From Kibdelosporangium banguiense (lineage in GTDB: Bacteria > Actinomycetota > Actinomycetes > Mycobacteriales > Pseudonocardiaceae): DNA of 64,000 nt. The translations under genes and the position numbers were made by a program. The stretch spans positions 6,833,203 to 6,897,202 of the forward strand of contig NZ_JAGINW010000001.1 in the NCBI RefSeq assembly GCF_017876405.1. Reading direction: 5' to 3'. The notes below the pieces were generated by a model, which did not search any database, was not told the DNA's origin, and worked only from the letters and a program-made list of their open reading frames with translations. Shown here piece by piece: positions 50,994-59,431 of this stretch (within the stretch, counting starts at the first letter, position 1; each line of letters starts with the position of its first letter).

Positions 50994-51014
50994 AACCTGT
51001 ATTGAGTTCAGGTT
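50994..51014. promoter_or_regulatory. Operator upstream of the TetR gene
   Basis: A 21-base inverted repeat running from AACCTG to CAGGTT with centre TATTGAGTT. The outer arms AACCTG/CAGGTT are perfect, and the right half matches the AGTTCA half-site of the cluster operators. It lies 46 bases before the TetR start, consistent with autoregulation. Confidence 0.75.
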
Positions 51015-51059
51015 GGTACTAAGCTCGTCGGACAGACCGGCACGGCAGGAGGGGTGGCG

Positions 51060-51686
51060 ATGACCAGGGCCAGGCTAGAGGAGCCCGACGACGGGCCGCG
51101 GTCCAAACGCGCGGCGATCCTCACCGCCGCCATCGAGTACTTCGGGGAGGCGGGCTACGAGGCTACCAAGTGGTCCGCGATCGCCGGCCGGGTCGGTATC
51201 GGGCAGACCGCCCTGTATCACTACTTCGAGTCGAAGGCGCACTGCCTGCTCACGATCATGCGCCTGGAGCTGCAGCGTTCGCGGGACCTGTTCATCGAGG
51301 CGACCAAGGACACCTCGGATCCGACAGAGGCGCTGCGGGCTGCGGTCCGGGCGGCCTTCGCCGTGTCCGACCACGAGATCCTGCAGATGCGCATCCTGCA
51401 GAACAACCTGGCGCTGCTGGCCGGGACCCGTACGTCCAAACGCGAGGAGACCGAACGCCAGGCCGCGCGGGAACTCGTGCAGCTGATCGAACGCGACTGG
51501 ACCAGGCTGCTCACCCAGGGCATGTCCCAGGGGGCGTTCCCGGTCCGCGACGCGCACACCATGGCCCTGGCGTTACTGGGCCTGATCGTCAGCGTGTGGC
51601 GGTGGTACCGGCCGACCGGCACGATCCCGCTCGCCGAGGTCTGTGAACTGATCGAGGGCTGCTGCGTGCGCATGGTGGCCGAATAG
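51060..51686 (+). CDS. TetR family regulator of the catabolic supercluster
   Basis: A 208-residue TetR protein: DNA-binding domain with KRAAILTAAIEYFGEAGYEATKWSAIAGRVGIGQTALYHYFESKAHCL (about residues 16-62), then an all-helical ligand domain with a conserved RILQNNLALLAG and VSVWRWYRP. ATG 51060 has AGGAGG seven bases upstream; GTG 51054 is too close to it. It sits in the middle of the supercluster with a palindrome upstream of itself and related palindromes before the transporter, hydratase and both binding-protein genes, so it is the likely pathway repressor released by an acyl-CoA ligand. Confidence 0.9.
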   Translation: MTRARLEEPDDGPRSKRAAILTAAIEYFGEAGYEATKWSAIAGRVGIGQTALYHYFESKAHCLLTIMRLELQRSRDLFIEATKDTSDPTEALRAAVRAAFAVSDHEILQMRILQNNLALLAGTRTSKREETERQAARELVQLIERDWTRLLTQGMSQGAFPVRDAHTMALALLGLIVSVWRWYRPTGTIPLAEVCELIEGCCVRMVAE

Positions 51687-51744
51687 GGTTTTCTGCCAGC
51701 GGTTTTCGCGCCGCGGTCGCGTTTGGATAGTTTTCCAGCGGCCC

Positions 51745-51795
51745 TTGCCGGGGCGGGGAGCGGCATCTACAGTCAAACTGAACTGAACTCAGGTT
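51745..51795 (+). promoter_or_regulatory. Promoter and operator of the first binding-protein operon
   Basis: TTGCCG (51745-51750), 17 bases, TACAGT (51768-51773), then a 21-base imperfect palindrome at 51775-51795 with left half ACTGAACT and right half ACTCAGGTT. It covers the transcription start, as at the other promoters. Confidence 0.75.
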
Positions 51796-51806
51796 GCTAG
51801 GAGCCA

Positions 51807-52997
51807 ATGATGCGCCTCCGAATGACGCCTCTCAAAGCCGCGTGTGCCGCCGCCCTGGTCCTCGTCGCCACTGCCTGCGGGAACGCCAGTTCCGCGGGTG
51901 GCGGCGACAGCACCGAGATCAAGATCGGGGCGTGGTACCCGCTCAGCGGCGCGGTGAGCGCCTCGGGGGTGCCGCAGCGAGCCGGTGCCGACGCCTACTT
52001 CAAGATGATCAACGACAAGGGTGGGATCAACGGCCGCAAGGTCAACTGGGTGGTCAAGGACAACGCGTTCGACCCTCAGCAGACCGTCCAGATCGCCCGT
52101 GAGCTGATCGGCCAGGAGAAGGTCGTCGCGATCGTCGCGGCCAACGGGACCTCCCAGGCCGAGGCGGCGTTCCCGTTCGTGCTCCAGCAGTCCAAGGTGC
52201 CGATCCTCAACGAGCTCGGCGGCCTCGACTCCTGGTACAACCCGCCGCGACCGGGCCTGTTCGGCACTCAGACCCTGTATGAGGACCAGGCCGCCGCGCT
52301 CGGTGCCTGGGTGGCCCAGGACGGCAAGAAGAACGTCGTCGTCGTGCACAGCGACCCGGCAGCGTTCGTGACGGTCGCCAAGGCCGCGCAGAGTGTGGCC
52401 ACGAAAACCGACCCGTCGATGAACGTCGGCCTGATGCCGGTGAAGTTCCAGTCCACCGACTACAGCCCGGTCGTCAGCCAGGTGAAGGCGAAGTCACCGG
52501 ATGCGATCGTGCTGATCCTCGCGTCCCCCGAGGCCGCGGCGTTCATGAAGGAAGCCAAGCTCCAGGGCCTGGGAGCCCCGACGTACGGCTACGCCCCGGT
52601 CGCGGCCGCGTCGACACTCACTCTTGCCGGTCCGGCCGCGGAAGGCGCCCGCGCGGTGCAGTTCGTCAAGTCCCCCAACGACAACGATCCCGCCGTGCAG
52701 GAATTCCGGGACGCGATGGCCAAGTACGAACCAGGCCAGCCCGCCGACTTCATCGCGCTCTGGGGCTGGACCGGCGCGAAGGTCTTCACCCAGATCGCGC
52801 AGACCATCCAGGGCCCGGTCACCGCCGAGTCGCTGACCAAGGCGTACGAGCAGGCCAAGAACGTCGATCCCGGCGTCGGCCCGGTGATGAGCTTCGGCCC
52901 GGACAAGCACATGGGCACGCGTGACGTGCAGAAGGTGGTCGTCAAGGACGGCAAGTGGGTGTCGGAAGGGGACTTCTACACCCCGCCCGCCCGCTGA
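51807..52997 (+). CDS. ABC transporter substrate-binding lipoprotein (Leu/Ile/Val-binding type)
   Basis: A 396-residue type I periplasmic binding protein. The signal peptide ends with lipobox VATAC (cysteine about residue 24), then a Gly/Ser spacer. The mature part starts EIKIGAWYPLSGAVSASG, with NDKGGINGRKVNWVVKDNAFDPQQTVQ typical of LivK-type proteins. ATG 51807 is followed by a second ATG at 51810, which has better spacing (6 bases) to AGGAG. The only transporter of its type here is LivH plus the LivMGF fusion at 39494-42867, so it should feed that. A paralogue lies at 58192. Confidence 0.93.
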   Translation: MMRLRMTPLKAACAAALVLVATACGNASSAGGGDSTEIKIGAWYPLSGAVSASGVPQRAGADAYFKMINDKGGINGRKVNWVVKDNAFDPQQTVQIARELIGQEKVVAIVAANGTSQAEAAFPFVLQQSKVPILNELGGLDSWYNPPRPGLFGTQTLYEDQAAALGAWVAQDGKKNVVVVHSDPAAFVTVAKAAQSVATKTDPSMNVGLMPVKFQSTDYSPVVSQVKAKSPDAIVLILASPEAAAFMKEAKLQGLGAPTYGYAPVAAASTLTLAGPAAEGARAVQFVKSPNDNDPAVQEFRDAMAKYEPGQPADFIALWGWTGAKVFTQIAQTIQGPVTAESLTKAYEQAKNVDPGVGPVMSFGPDKHMGTRDVQKVVVKDGKWVSEGDFYTPPAR

Positions 52998-53020
52998 GTG
53001 ACCGCTACTCGAAGGAGAAT

Positions 53021-53386
53021 ATGACTGTGGCGTTGCAGGAGTACCTGAAGCGGATGGACGGTCAGGACCCGACCCGGGCGCTCGAGCTGATGGAGCCGGA
53101 TCTGCGGTTCCTGATCGCCCTGCCGTCCGGCGAGGTCGCCGGAACGTCCAAAGCGGACTTCGAGGCGTACATAGCCGGTCGCAACGCCGTGGAACGGGTG
53201 CACGAAGTCATCAGATACTCGGCCGACGGTGACACCGAGATGGTCTACGGCGTGGTGACCGAGTCAGGCGAGGCGGTCGGTGCGTTCCTTTCCGCGGCGG
53301 TGGTGTCACCGCGCGGGTTGATCGCCCGATACCAGTCCTTCTTCAGTACCTCCTTCGCCTTGATCGACTGGCCGGAGAAATCATGA
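53021..53386 (+). CDS. NTF2/SnoaL-like protein
   Basis: A 121-residue cone-fold protein: LQEYLKRMDGQDPTRALELMEPDLRFLIALPSGEVAGTSKADFEAYIAG is the usual N-terminal helix-strand part; a C-terminal FSTSFALIDWP ends it. AAGGAG precedes ATG 53021 and the gene lies 23 bases after the binding protein. Small NTF2-like proteins in catabolic clusters act as isomerases, hydratases, cyclases or lactonases; no catalytic Asp/Tyr set is clear enough to choose. Paired with a second such protein just downstream. Confidence 0.78.
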   Translation: MTVALQEYLKRMDGQDPTRALELMEPDLRFLIALPSGEVAGTSKADFEAYIAGRNAVERVHEVIRYSADGDTEMVYGVVTESGEAVGAFLSAAVVSPRGLIARYQSFFSTSFALIDWPEKS

Positions 53387-53400
53387 TGGGAGGAAAGGAC

Positions 53401-53778
53401 ATGTCAGAGGCGCCGTTCCTGACCGCCTGGTTCGAGATCCTCGACAGCGCGACTCCGGACAGAATCCTGGACCTGATCAGTGCGGACTTCTCGTTCTCGA
53501 TCCTGTTCTCCACCGACGGCCAGGCGACCGACTTCGCCGGCGGCCGCCCGGCCATGGAGGGCTACCTGGCCCAGCGCGAAAAAGGGACACTCACCCATCA
53601 CCTGATCACAGCCAGTTCGTCCGGCCGTGAGGAGCTGTACCTCGGCGAGGTGCGCCGCGCCGGAACCCCGGTCGCGAGCTTCGTGGCCGCCGGTCAGATC
53701 AACGCGGCCGGACAGCTCGATCGCCTGCTGATCGGGCGTTCACCCGCTGTCAGCTTCGCGCCGCCCGGAGGTGCCTGA
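53401..53778 (+). CDS. Second NTF2/SnoaL-like protein
   Basis: A 125-residue cone-fold protein, MSEAPFLTAWFEILDSATPDRILDLISADFSFSILFSTDGQATDFAGGRPAMEGYLAQRE. Its layout parallels the preceding protein (RAxELMxxD/RILDLISxD, GxxEGYL/FEAYIAGR), suggesting an ancient duplication and possibly a heterodimer. GGAGGAAAGG before ATG 53401 sets the start; the ATG at 53383 has no spacing for a ribosome site. It overlaps the EthD gene by one base. Confidence 0.75.
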   Translation: MSEAPFLTAWFEILDSATPDRILDLISADFSFSILFSTDGQATDFAGGRPAMEGYLAQREKGTLTHHLITASSSGREELYLGEVRRAGTPVASFVAAGQINAAGQLDRLLIGRSPAVSFAPPGGA

Positions 53779-54098
53779 TGTACAATCTGGTACTGCTGGC
53801 CGCCAAGCCACCGGACTGGACACACGACCAGTTCATCGCCTGGTGGCGAGGCGATCACGCCGAGATGACCTACCGCTTGCCCGGTCTGCGGGCCTGGCGG
53901 CACACCGAGGTCCAGTCGGCGCTGGAGCCCCGCTCGGAAGGCTGGGACGGCGTGTCGGTGCTGAGTTTCGACAGCGAGGAAGACCTCCGCAAAGCCCTGG
54001 CCAGTCCGCAATGGGCAGACGCGGTGGCACAGGTCGGCGACATGCGTGGCCGCCGGATCGCCGTCATGGGCTCCGAACGGGAGATGTTCAGCGGATGA
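53778..54098 (+). CDS. EthD domain protein
   Basis: A 106-residue ferredoxin-like (dimeric alpha/beta barrel) protein. MYNLVLLAAKPPDWTHDQFIAWWRGDHAEM is the EthD N-terminal strand-helix with the conserved HxxxxxWWRxxHA pattern, then LPGLRAWRHTEV and LSFDSEEDLRKALASPQW. EthD-like proteins are needed for, or assist, oxidative degradation steps, and some relatives are decarboxylases or methyl-muconolactone isomerases. Start overlaps the previous stop (TGATG) and its stop overlaps the ligase start (ATGA). Confidence 0.88.
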   Translation: MYNLVLLAAKPPDWTHDQFIAWWRGDHAEMTYRLPGLRAWRHTEVQSALEPRSEGWDGVSVLSFDSEEDLRKALASPQWADAVAQVGDMRGRRIAVMGSEREMFSG

Positions 54099-55558
54099 GG
54101 CAAGCCGTACTGGACTTCCAGAAGCGCGCCGAACAGGCCGACTTCGTCGCCGTCATCGACGATTCGGGCGAACACACCGCCCGGGACCTGCTCGCGCGTG
54201 CAGCCGAACTCGCTGTGCTGCTGGGCGATGGCCGGACTGTCCTGGCGCAGGCGGCCAATTCCTGGCGCACGTTCGTCATCGCCCTCGCGGCCGGCCGGAC
54301 CGGCAGCGTCCTCGCGGTGATCAACAAGCACGCCACCAAAGGCGAGTTCGATGACGCCCTCGACGACATCAGGCCGGACGTTGTGGTAGCCGAACCGTCT
54401 CTTGTAGACGAATGGTCGGTTTCCGGTCCTGGGACACCGGTCCTCGAAGGTTGGTCCTCGGTGTCCATTCAGGACGCTGCCGACCTGGACAGGTGGGACG
54501 GTGGTGTGTTCATCGGCCTCACGTCCGGCTCCACCGGTCGCGCCAAAGGTGTTGTCCAGTCCGAGGAAGCACTGCACTACGCCTGTTCCTGCACAATCGA
54601 GATCAACGGCCTCTCGCCAGGGGACACCATAGCCGCGATCGTGCCGCTGTCCTCAACCGCGGCATTCTGCTTCGGAGTCTACTGCTCTCTGGTGCTCGGC
54701 GGCCCGCTCGTACTGACCGCGAAATGGGACCCCGCCACCGTGCTGGCACGTCTGGCCGAGACCAACACCCGGTGGACAATGTGCGTGCCCACCATGGCAT
54801 TGCAGATGGCAGCGGTAGAACCGCCTGTGCCCAACGGGATCCGGTCGATCACGGTCGGCGGCGGCCCTATGGACCGGACCGCACTCGCCCGCGCCGAACA
54901 AGCGCTCGGCACCAAGATCTTGCGCGTGTTCGGGATGTCGGAATGCCTCGGCCACACTTCACCACGGCCTGCGGAACCCGAGGACATCAGACTGGGCCGA
55001 GACGGCCGCCCATTCCCGGGAACAGAAGTCCGAGCAGTATCTTCTGACGGCGTGGTGCTCGGCCCGGGGGAGACCGGACGCGCCCAAGTGCGTGGGCCAT
55101 CGCTGTTCCGCGGCTACGCGCGAAACGGCCGGGTGCAGTCGCCAGATCTCACCCCGGACGGCTTCTTTTCCACCGGAGATCTCCTGCTCGCCGACGACGA
55201 CGGCACAATAACCATCATGGGCCGCGAGAAAGACGTGATCATCCGGGGCGGCCGCAACATCGACATCACCGAGATCGAACGAGCGGTCGCCGGCTACGAA
55301 CGCCTGAACCACGCCTGCGTAGTCCCGATCCGCGACGATGTACTCGGCGAACGGATCGCGTTGCTCGCGGTTGCACGCGACAGTCGCCGGCTCGCACTCG
55401 AGGAGATCACCTCCTACCTGGCAAGCCTCGGCCTGGCCAAGACAAAATGGCCCGAATTCGTGTACACAGTGGACAGGCTGCCACAGACGACGGTCGGGAA
55501 GCTGGATCGCAAGGCGGCCCGCGAACTCGCCGGAAAGCTGCACTCCGATGAGTCTTGA
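54095..55558 (+). CDS. Acyl-CoA synthetase (class I adenylate-forming)
   Basis: A 487-residue ANL-family ligase that activates a carboxylic acid to its CoA thioester through an acyl-adenylate. P-loop LTSGSTGRAKGVV (about 143), FGMSECLG adenine motif (about 285), STGDLLL, hinge and GRNIDITEIE, and the catalytic lysine in QTTVGKLDRKAA near the C-terminus. It has a shorter N-terminal domain than typical 510-550-residue ligases. Most likely the entry enzyme of the pathway, converting the imported acid to its CoA form. Overlaps the EthD and MBL genes. Confidence 0.93.
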   Translation: MRQAVLDFQKRAEQADFVAVIDDSGEHTARDLLARAAELAVLLGDGRTVLAQAANSWRTFVIALAAGRTGSVLAVINKHATKGEFDDALDDIRPDVVVAEPSLVDEWSVSGPGTPVLEGWSSVSIQDAADLDRWDGGVFIGLTSGSTGRAKGVVQSEEALHYACSCTIEINGLSPGDTIAAIVPLSSTAAFCFGVYCSLVLGGPLVLTAKWDPATVLARLAETNTRWTMCVPTMALQMAAVEPPVPNGIRSITVGGGPMDRTALARAEQALGTKILRVFGMSECLGHTSPRPAEPEDIRLGRDGRPFPGTEVRAVSSDGVVLGPGETGRAQVRGPSLFRGYARNGRVQSPDLTPDGFFSTGDLLLADDDGTITIMGREKDVIIRGGRNIDITEIERAVAGYERLNHACVVPIRDDVLGERIALLAVARDSRRLALEEITSYLASLGLAKTKWPEFVYTVDRLPQTTVGKLDRKAARELAGKLHSDES

Positions 55559-56555
55559 CCGAGGCAAATGGGCCACCGGAGGTCCGGAAACCGTCGCCCC
55601 AGGCGTACACCGGATTCCGTTGCCACTGCCCAACGACGGACTCCGCGCAGTCAACGTCTACGTCCTGGAGAGAGACACCGGCCTCGTGCTGGTGGACGCA
55701 GGCTGGGCAATCCCGGAATCGTTGGCGGTACTGAACAACGCCCTGAACGACCTCGGTCATTCAGCGGCGGACATAACCGACATCCTGGTCACCCACATCC
55801 ACCGGGATCACTACACCCAAGCAGCCGAACTCCGCAGACTGGCCGGCGCAAAAGTGCACCTGGGCGCAGGGGAGCAGCCCGGCCTGAAGCTGCTGGACAC
55901 ACTACGCACAGACATCCCAGTAAGCTCCCTGGAGATCCTCCGCCGCGGCGGCGCAAGCGACCTGGCCGACCGTATAGAGAATTCATACGGAGAATTCGAC
56001 CCCACAGGCTGGGAACTCCCAGACCAATGGCTGCAGGCAGGCCCAACCCCCTTCGGCCTGGAGGTGATCCCCACCCCCGGCCACACAAAAGGACACGTGG
56101 TATTCCTCGACAGGACAAGAGGTCTGCTGTTCTCCGGCGACCACGTCCTCCCACACATAACGCCGTCCATAGGCTTCGAACTGGGAGAACCAGGCCTGCC
56201 CCTGGGCGACTACCTCGAATCACTGCACCTGATCACAACATTCCCCGACACCCGCCTGCTGCCCGCCCACGGCCAGACAACCCCCAGCGCCCACACCCGC
56301 GTGACCGAACTACTGGCCCACCACGACACCCGCCTCGCCGAAGCCGAGGCAACCCTAAGCCCAAACCCAGTCGACGCCCACACAGTCGCCACCCACCTCC
56401 CCTGGACAAGACGCGCAGTAAAATTCGAGAACCTCAACGACTTCAACCAAATGCTCGCCATCAACGAAACCATGGCCCACCTAGACGTCCTGGTAGCCCG
56501 CGGCCGAGCCACCACATCAAAAAAGAATGGTGTAGTCAAATACTCCTTGGCCTAA
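55548..56555 (+). CDS. MBL-fold metallo-hydrolase
   Basis: A 335-residue metallo-beta-lactamase-fold protein. Metal ligands: THIHRDH (HxHxDH), PGHTKGH, LLFSGDH and LPAHG; a C-terminal helical domain (about 230-335) resembles the LACTB2/winged-helix ending of thioesterase-like MBL enzymes. ATG 55548 overlaps the ligase gene by 11 bases. Likely a CoA-thioester or lactone hydrolase releasing a product or rescuing stalled acyl-CoAs. The last part of the gene, and the TAA stop, is less GC-rich than the neighbours. Confidence 0.88.
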   Translation: MSLDRGKWATGGPETVAPGVHRIPLPLPNDGLRAVNVYVLERDTGLVLVDAGWAIPESLAVLNNALNDLGHSAADITDILVTHIHRDHYTQAAELRRLAGAKVHLGAGEQPGLKLLDTLRTDIPVSSLEILRRGGASDLADRIENSYGEFDPTGWELPDQWLQAGPTPFGLEVIPTPGHTKGHVVFLDRTRGLLFSGDHVLPHITPSIGFELGEPGLPLGDYLESLHLITTFPDTRLLPAHGQTTPSAHTRVTELLAHHDTRLAEAEATLSPNPVDAHTVATHLPWTRRAVKFENLNDFNQMLAINETMAHLDVLVARGRATTSKKNGVVKYSLA

Positions 56556-56629
56556 GGAAGTGGGGCCGGTCGGCAAGCTGAGGGACGGTCGGCCTGGGCG
56601 GAGCCTGATCACACAGCAAAAACACAAGC

Positions 56630-57364
56630 TTAAGCCGCTGTGAAGCCACCATCAACAGGATAGAACCCACCATTGCAGAAAGAGGCGGCATCCGAACACA
56701 ACCACACGACCAACTCGGCAACCTCCGCAGGCAGTCCGAGCCGCTTGCTGGGATTGCCTGCGGCGAGAGCGGCCTTTCCGGCGGTGTCCTGATGGGACTC
56801 GACCAGGGGAGTCAGGATGACGCCTGGGCCGACGGCGTTGACGCGGACACCTTTGGGGGCTGAGTCGAGCGCGGCAGCCCTGGTCAGGCCGAGAACGCCA
56901 TGTTTGGAAGCGACATATGCCGGAAGAGCCCGCTGCCCCGCGACGGCAAAGATCGAAGCCATGTTGACGATCGCACCGCGCCCCTGACCCACCATGTGTT
57001 TGAGCTCGGCCTTCATGCAATAGAAGACGCCGTCGAGGTTGATCGAAAGGACCCGCCGCCAATCGTCCACATCGTACTCTTCGACGGGCAGGTGGCTTCC
57101 CCCGATTCCGGCGTTGTTGACGGCCATGTGCAGGTCGCCCAGCTCGCCGATCACGCGATCCACCATTGCCTGGCACTGCGCGGGATCCGAGACATCCACC
57201 GCGAGCGCCAACCCGCCGATCTCGCCGGCGACCACTCCGGCCGCATTCCCATCCAGATCAGCGACAGCAACCTTCGCGCCGCGACGAGCCAACGTGCGTG
57301 CGCATTCCGCGCCGATGCCGGAGCCGCCGCCGGTCACGATCGCCACTTTGCCCTGCATGGTCAT
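56630..57364 (-). CDS. Short-chain dehydrogenase/reductase
   Basis: A 244-residue classical SDR: VAIVTGGGSGIGAECA, MAVNNAGIGG, IVNMASIFA, YVASK; aspartate in VADLDGN indicates NAD. Its ATG overlaps the stop of the upstream SDR at 57361 (ATGA), so the two are one operon, read toward the MBL gene. Possible partner in oxidising a hydroxy-acid or ring hydroxyl. Confidence 0.92.
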   Translation of the reverse strand: MTMQGKVAIVTGGGSGIGAECARTLARRGAKVAVADLDGNAAGVVAGEIGGLALAVDVSDPAQCQAMVDRVIGELGDLHMAVNNAGIGGSHLPVEEYDVDDWRRVLSINLDGVFYCMKAELKHMVGQGRGAIVNMASIFAVAGQRALPAYVASKHGVLGLTRAAALDSAPKGVRVNAVGPGVILTPLVESHQDTAGKAALAAGNPSKRLGLPAEVAELVVWLCSDAASFCNGGFYPVDGGFTAA

Positions 57365-58098
57365 GCTCCCTTCCTGGGGAAGCGCCGGCCTGCGGTCACA
57401 CCGCCGTCCACGACAACCTCCGTCCCCGTCACATACTTACTGGCATCCGAAGCCAAATACAGAGCCAGCTCGGCAACATCATCCGGTTCGCCACGCCGTC
57501 CAAGCGGGATAGTCGATGTATACGCAACCCAGTCCGTATCAGCAAAGCCTGCCGAATCTGTGATCGCCGTCGCGATGCTGCCGGGGCAGATCGCGTTCAC
57601 CCTGATGCCGTCCTCCGCGAGTTCCAAAGCAGCGACCTTGGTCAACCCACGCACCGCGAACTTGCTCGCACCGTAAGAGGCCAACCCGGTTGCCCCCAGC
57701 ATCCCGTTGACCGACGACAGAGTAACGATCGAACCGCCGCCGGAAAGCCGCATCAACGGCACCACAGACCGGATCGCAAGAAAAGTACCGACCGTATTGA
57801 CCCGCTGCACGCGTTCGAACTCGTCAAGTGTTGTCTCAAGCAACGGCTGCGAAACCGCCATCCCAGCGGTGTGCACCAACACGTCCAGCCGGCCGTAGTC
57901 GTTGCGCACAGTGTCGATGAGTGCATACCAAGCGGCCTCATCGGTAACGTCCAGCGTCGCATACCGGGCGTCAGTACTTTGTGGATGCAGGTCTGTCACG
58001 ATCACGGTTGCGCCCTCGGCGGCGAACAGCCGCGCGGTCGCCGAACCGAGGCCGCCGAGCCCTCCGGTGACCAGGGCGATCTTGTCTCGCAGCCGCAC
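57361..58098 (-). CDS. Short-chain dehydrogenase/reductase
   Basis: A 245-residue classical SDR: IALVTGGLGGLGSATA, DVLVHTAGMA, IVTLSSVNG, YGASKFAV; TDLHPQS after beta 2 indicates NAD. First gene of a two-SDR operon, GTG start with AGGAGG upstream, divergent from the second binding-protein gene. AACT-TC-AGTT, a variant of the cluster half-sites, lies at about 58117-58126 in the shared region. Confidence 0.92.
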   Translation of the reverse strand: MRLRDKIALVTGGLGGLGSATARLFAAEGATVIVTDLHPQSTDARYATLDVTDEAAWYALIDTVRNDYGRLDVLVHTAGMAVSQPLLETTLDEFERVQRVNTVGTFLAIRSVVPLMRLSGGGSIVTLSSVNGMLGATGLASYGASKFAVRGLTKVAALELAEDGIRVNAICPGSIATAITDSAGFADTDWVAYTSTIPLGRRGEPDDVAELALYLASDASKYVTGTEVVVDGGVTAGRRFPRKGA

Positions 58099-58131
58099 GG
58101 CCGCCTCCTTGCGTCGAACTGAAGTTGATTC

Positions 58132-58181
58132 TTGCGTCTCGAACTGCTGTTGTCTATGTTGAACCGACTTCAGTTCTGGTC
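58132..58181 (+). promoter_or_regulatory. Promoter and weaker operator of the second binding-protein gene
   Basis: TTGCGT (58132-58137), 17 bases, TATGTT (58155-58160), followed by a degenerate operator (58161-58181) whose right half, CAGTTCTGG, keeps the AGTTC element. Spacing of -10 to operator matches the other cluster promoters. A second partial site (GAACTGAAGTT) lies at 58116-58126. Confidence 0.6.
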
Positions 58182-58191
58182 AAGGGAGACC

Positions 58192-59376
58192 ATGATGCGG
58201 CTCAAGGTCCTGCGGGTTCTTTCTCTGTTGGGTGTGCTCGTGCTGACACCGGCGGCGTGTGCCGATCCCGGTGCGAGCGGGCCGAGGGACACGATCAAGC
58301 TCGGCGCCTGGATTCCGCTGAGCGGGCCGGGCGCGGCGGCGGGGGTGCCGCAGAAGGTCGGCGGCGAGGTCTACTTCAAGATGCTGAACGACAAGGGCGG
58401 CATCAACGGCCACAAAGTCGAGTGGATCGCCAAGGACAACGCCTACGACACGCAGCAGACCATCCAGGCCGCCCGTGAACTCATCGGGCAGGACAAGGTC
58501 GTGGCCATCGTCAACGCCAACGGCACCGCGCAGACCGAGGCGAGCTTCCCGTTTGTGCTCAACCAGTCGAAGATCCCGATCCTCAATACCTATGGCGGAG
58601 CCGTCAACTGGTACACGCCGCCGCGCCCGTTGCTCTACGGCGTTCAGACCCTTTATGAGGACCAGGCGACCGCGCTCGCCGCGTGGGCGGTGCAGAACGG
58701 CGCGAAGAAGTTACTCGTCGTCCACAGTGATCCCGCGGCTTTCGTGAATGTCGCCAAGCAGGTCGGGCCGGCCGCGTCGAAGACCGATCCGGCTGCGACC
58801 GCCGATCTGCTGGCGGTGAAGTTCCAGTCGACCGACTACAGCCCGATCGTCAGCCAGGTGCGGGAACGCAAGCCTGACGCGGTGATCACCATCCTCACCG
58901 CTCCGGAAGCCGCTGCCTACCTCAAGGAGGCCAAACTGCAGGGTCTCGCTGTCCCGGCATACGGCTACGCCCCGGATGCCCAGGCCGCGACGCTGACTCT
59001 CGCGGGCGACGCCGCCGAAGGCTACAACGCGGTGTCCTGGTTCAAGGTGCCGACTGATCCCACTCCTGAGATGCAGGAATACCGTGACGCCATGAAGAAG
59101 TACGCACCCGATCAGCCGGTGGACTTCTCGACCCTGATCGGTTTCGCGTTCGCCAAGGCCTTCGCCGAGATCGTCAAGACGATCGACGGCCCGATCACGT
59201 CCGAGTCCATTGTGCAGGCCTACCGCAACACCAAGGGCGTCGAGACGGGAATCATGCCGCAGCTGACCTTCAGCGACCAGCAGCACCTCGGTGCCACCCA
59301 GGTCCAACGGGTCACGGTCCGCAACGGTCAGTGGACCTCGGTCGGCGGCTTCTTCACACCGCCACCCCGGGGATGA
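58192..59376 (+). CDS. ABC transporter substrate-binding lipoprotein, paralogue
   Basis: A 394-residue LivK-type lipoprotein with lipobox TPAAC (cysteine about 23) and mature start TIKLGAWIPLSGPGAAAGVPQ. It is clearly homologous along its whole length to the protein at 51807 (shared NDKGGINGxKV, ARELIGQxKVVAIV, TLYEDQA, HSDPAAF, KFQSTDYSP). ATG 58192 and ATG 58195 are both possible; the second has better spacing to GGGAG. No permease is adjacent, so it should use the LivH/LivMGF importer, giving that transporter a second ligand range. Confidence 0.93.
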   Translation: MMRLKVLRVLSLLGVLVLTPAACADPGASGPRDTIKLGAWIPLSGPGAAAGVPQKVGGEVYFKMLNDKGGINGHKVEWIAKDNAYDTQQTIQAARELIGQDKVVAIVNANGTAQTEASFPFVLNQSKIPILNTYGGAVNWYTPPRPLLYGVQTLYEDQATALAAWAVQNGAKKLLVVHSDPAAFVNVAKQVGPAASKTDPAATADLLAVKFQSTDYSPIVSQVRERKPDAVITILTAPEAAAYLKEAKLQGLAVPAYGYAPDAQAATLTLAGDAAEGYNAVSWFKVPTDPTPEMQEYRDAMKKYAPDQPVDFSTLIGFAFAKAFAEIVKTIDGPITSESIVQAYRNTKGVETGIMPQLTFSDQQHLGATQVQRVTVRNGQWTSVGGFFTPPPRG

Positions 59377-59431
59377 GGTCGAACGCCATCGAGGACGGCC
59401 GGGGCCTGTCCTCGATGGCGGCGGCCCGGCC

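Noticed and set aside
53021..53778. Ketosteroid isomerase assignment for the NTF2-like proteins
   Set aside because: The Tyr/Asp/Asp arrangement of ketosteroid isomerase cannot be placed with confidence in either sequence.
56536..56630. Rho-independent terminator between the MBL gene and the convergent SDR
   Set aside because: Only a weak 5-bp CCTT/AAGG stem over the stop codon and imperfect GGCC repeats; no convincing hairpin.
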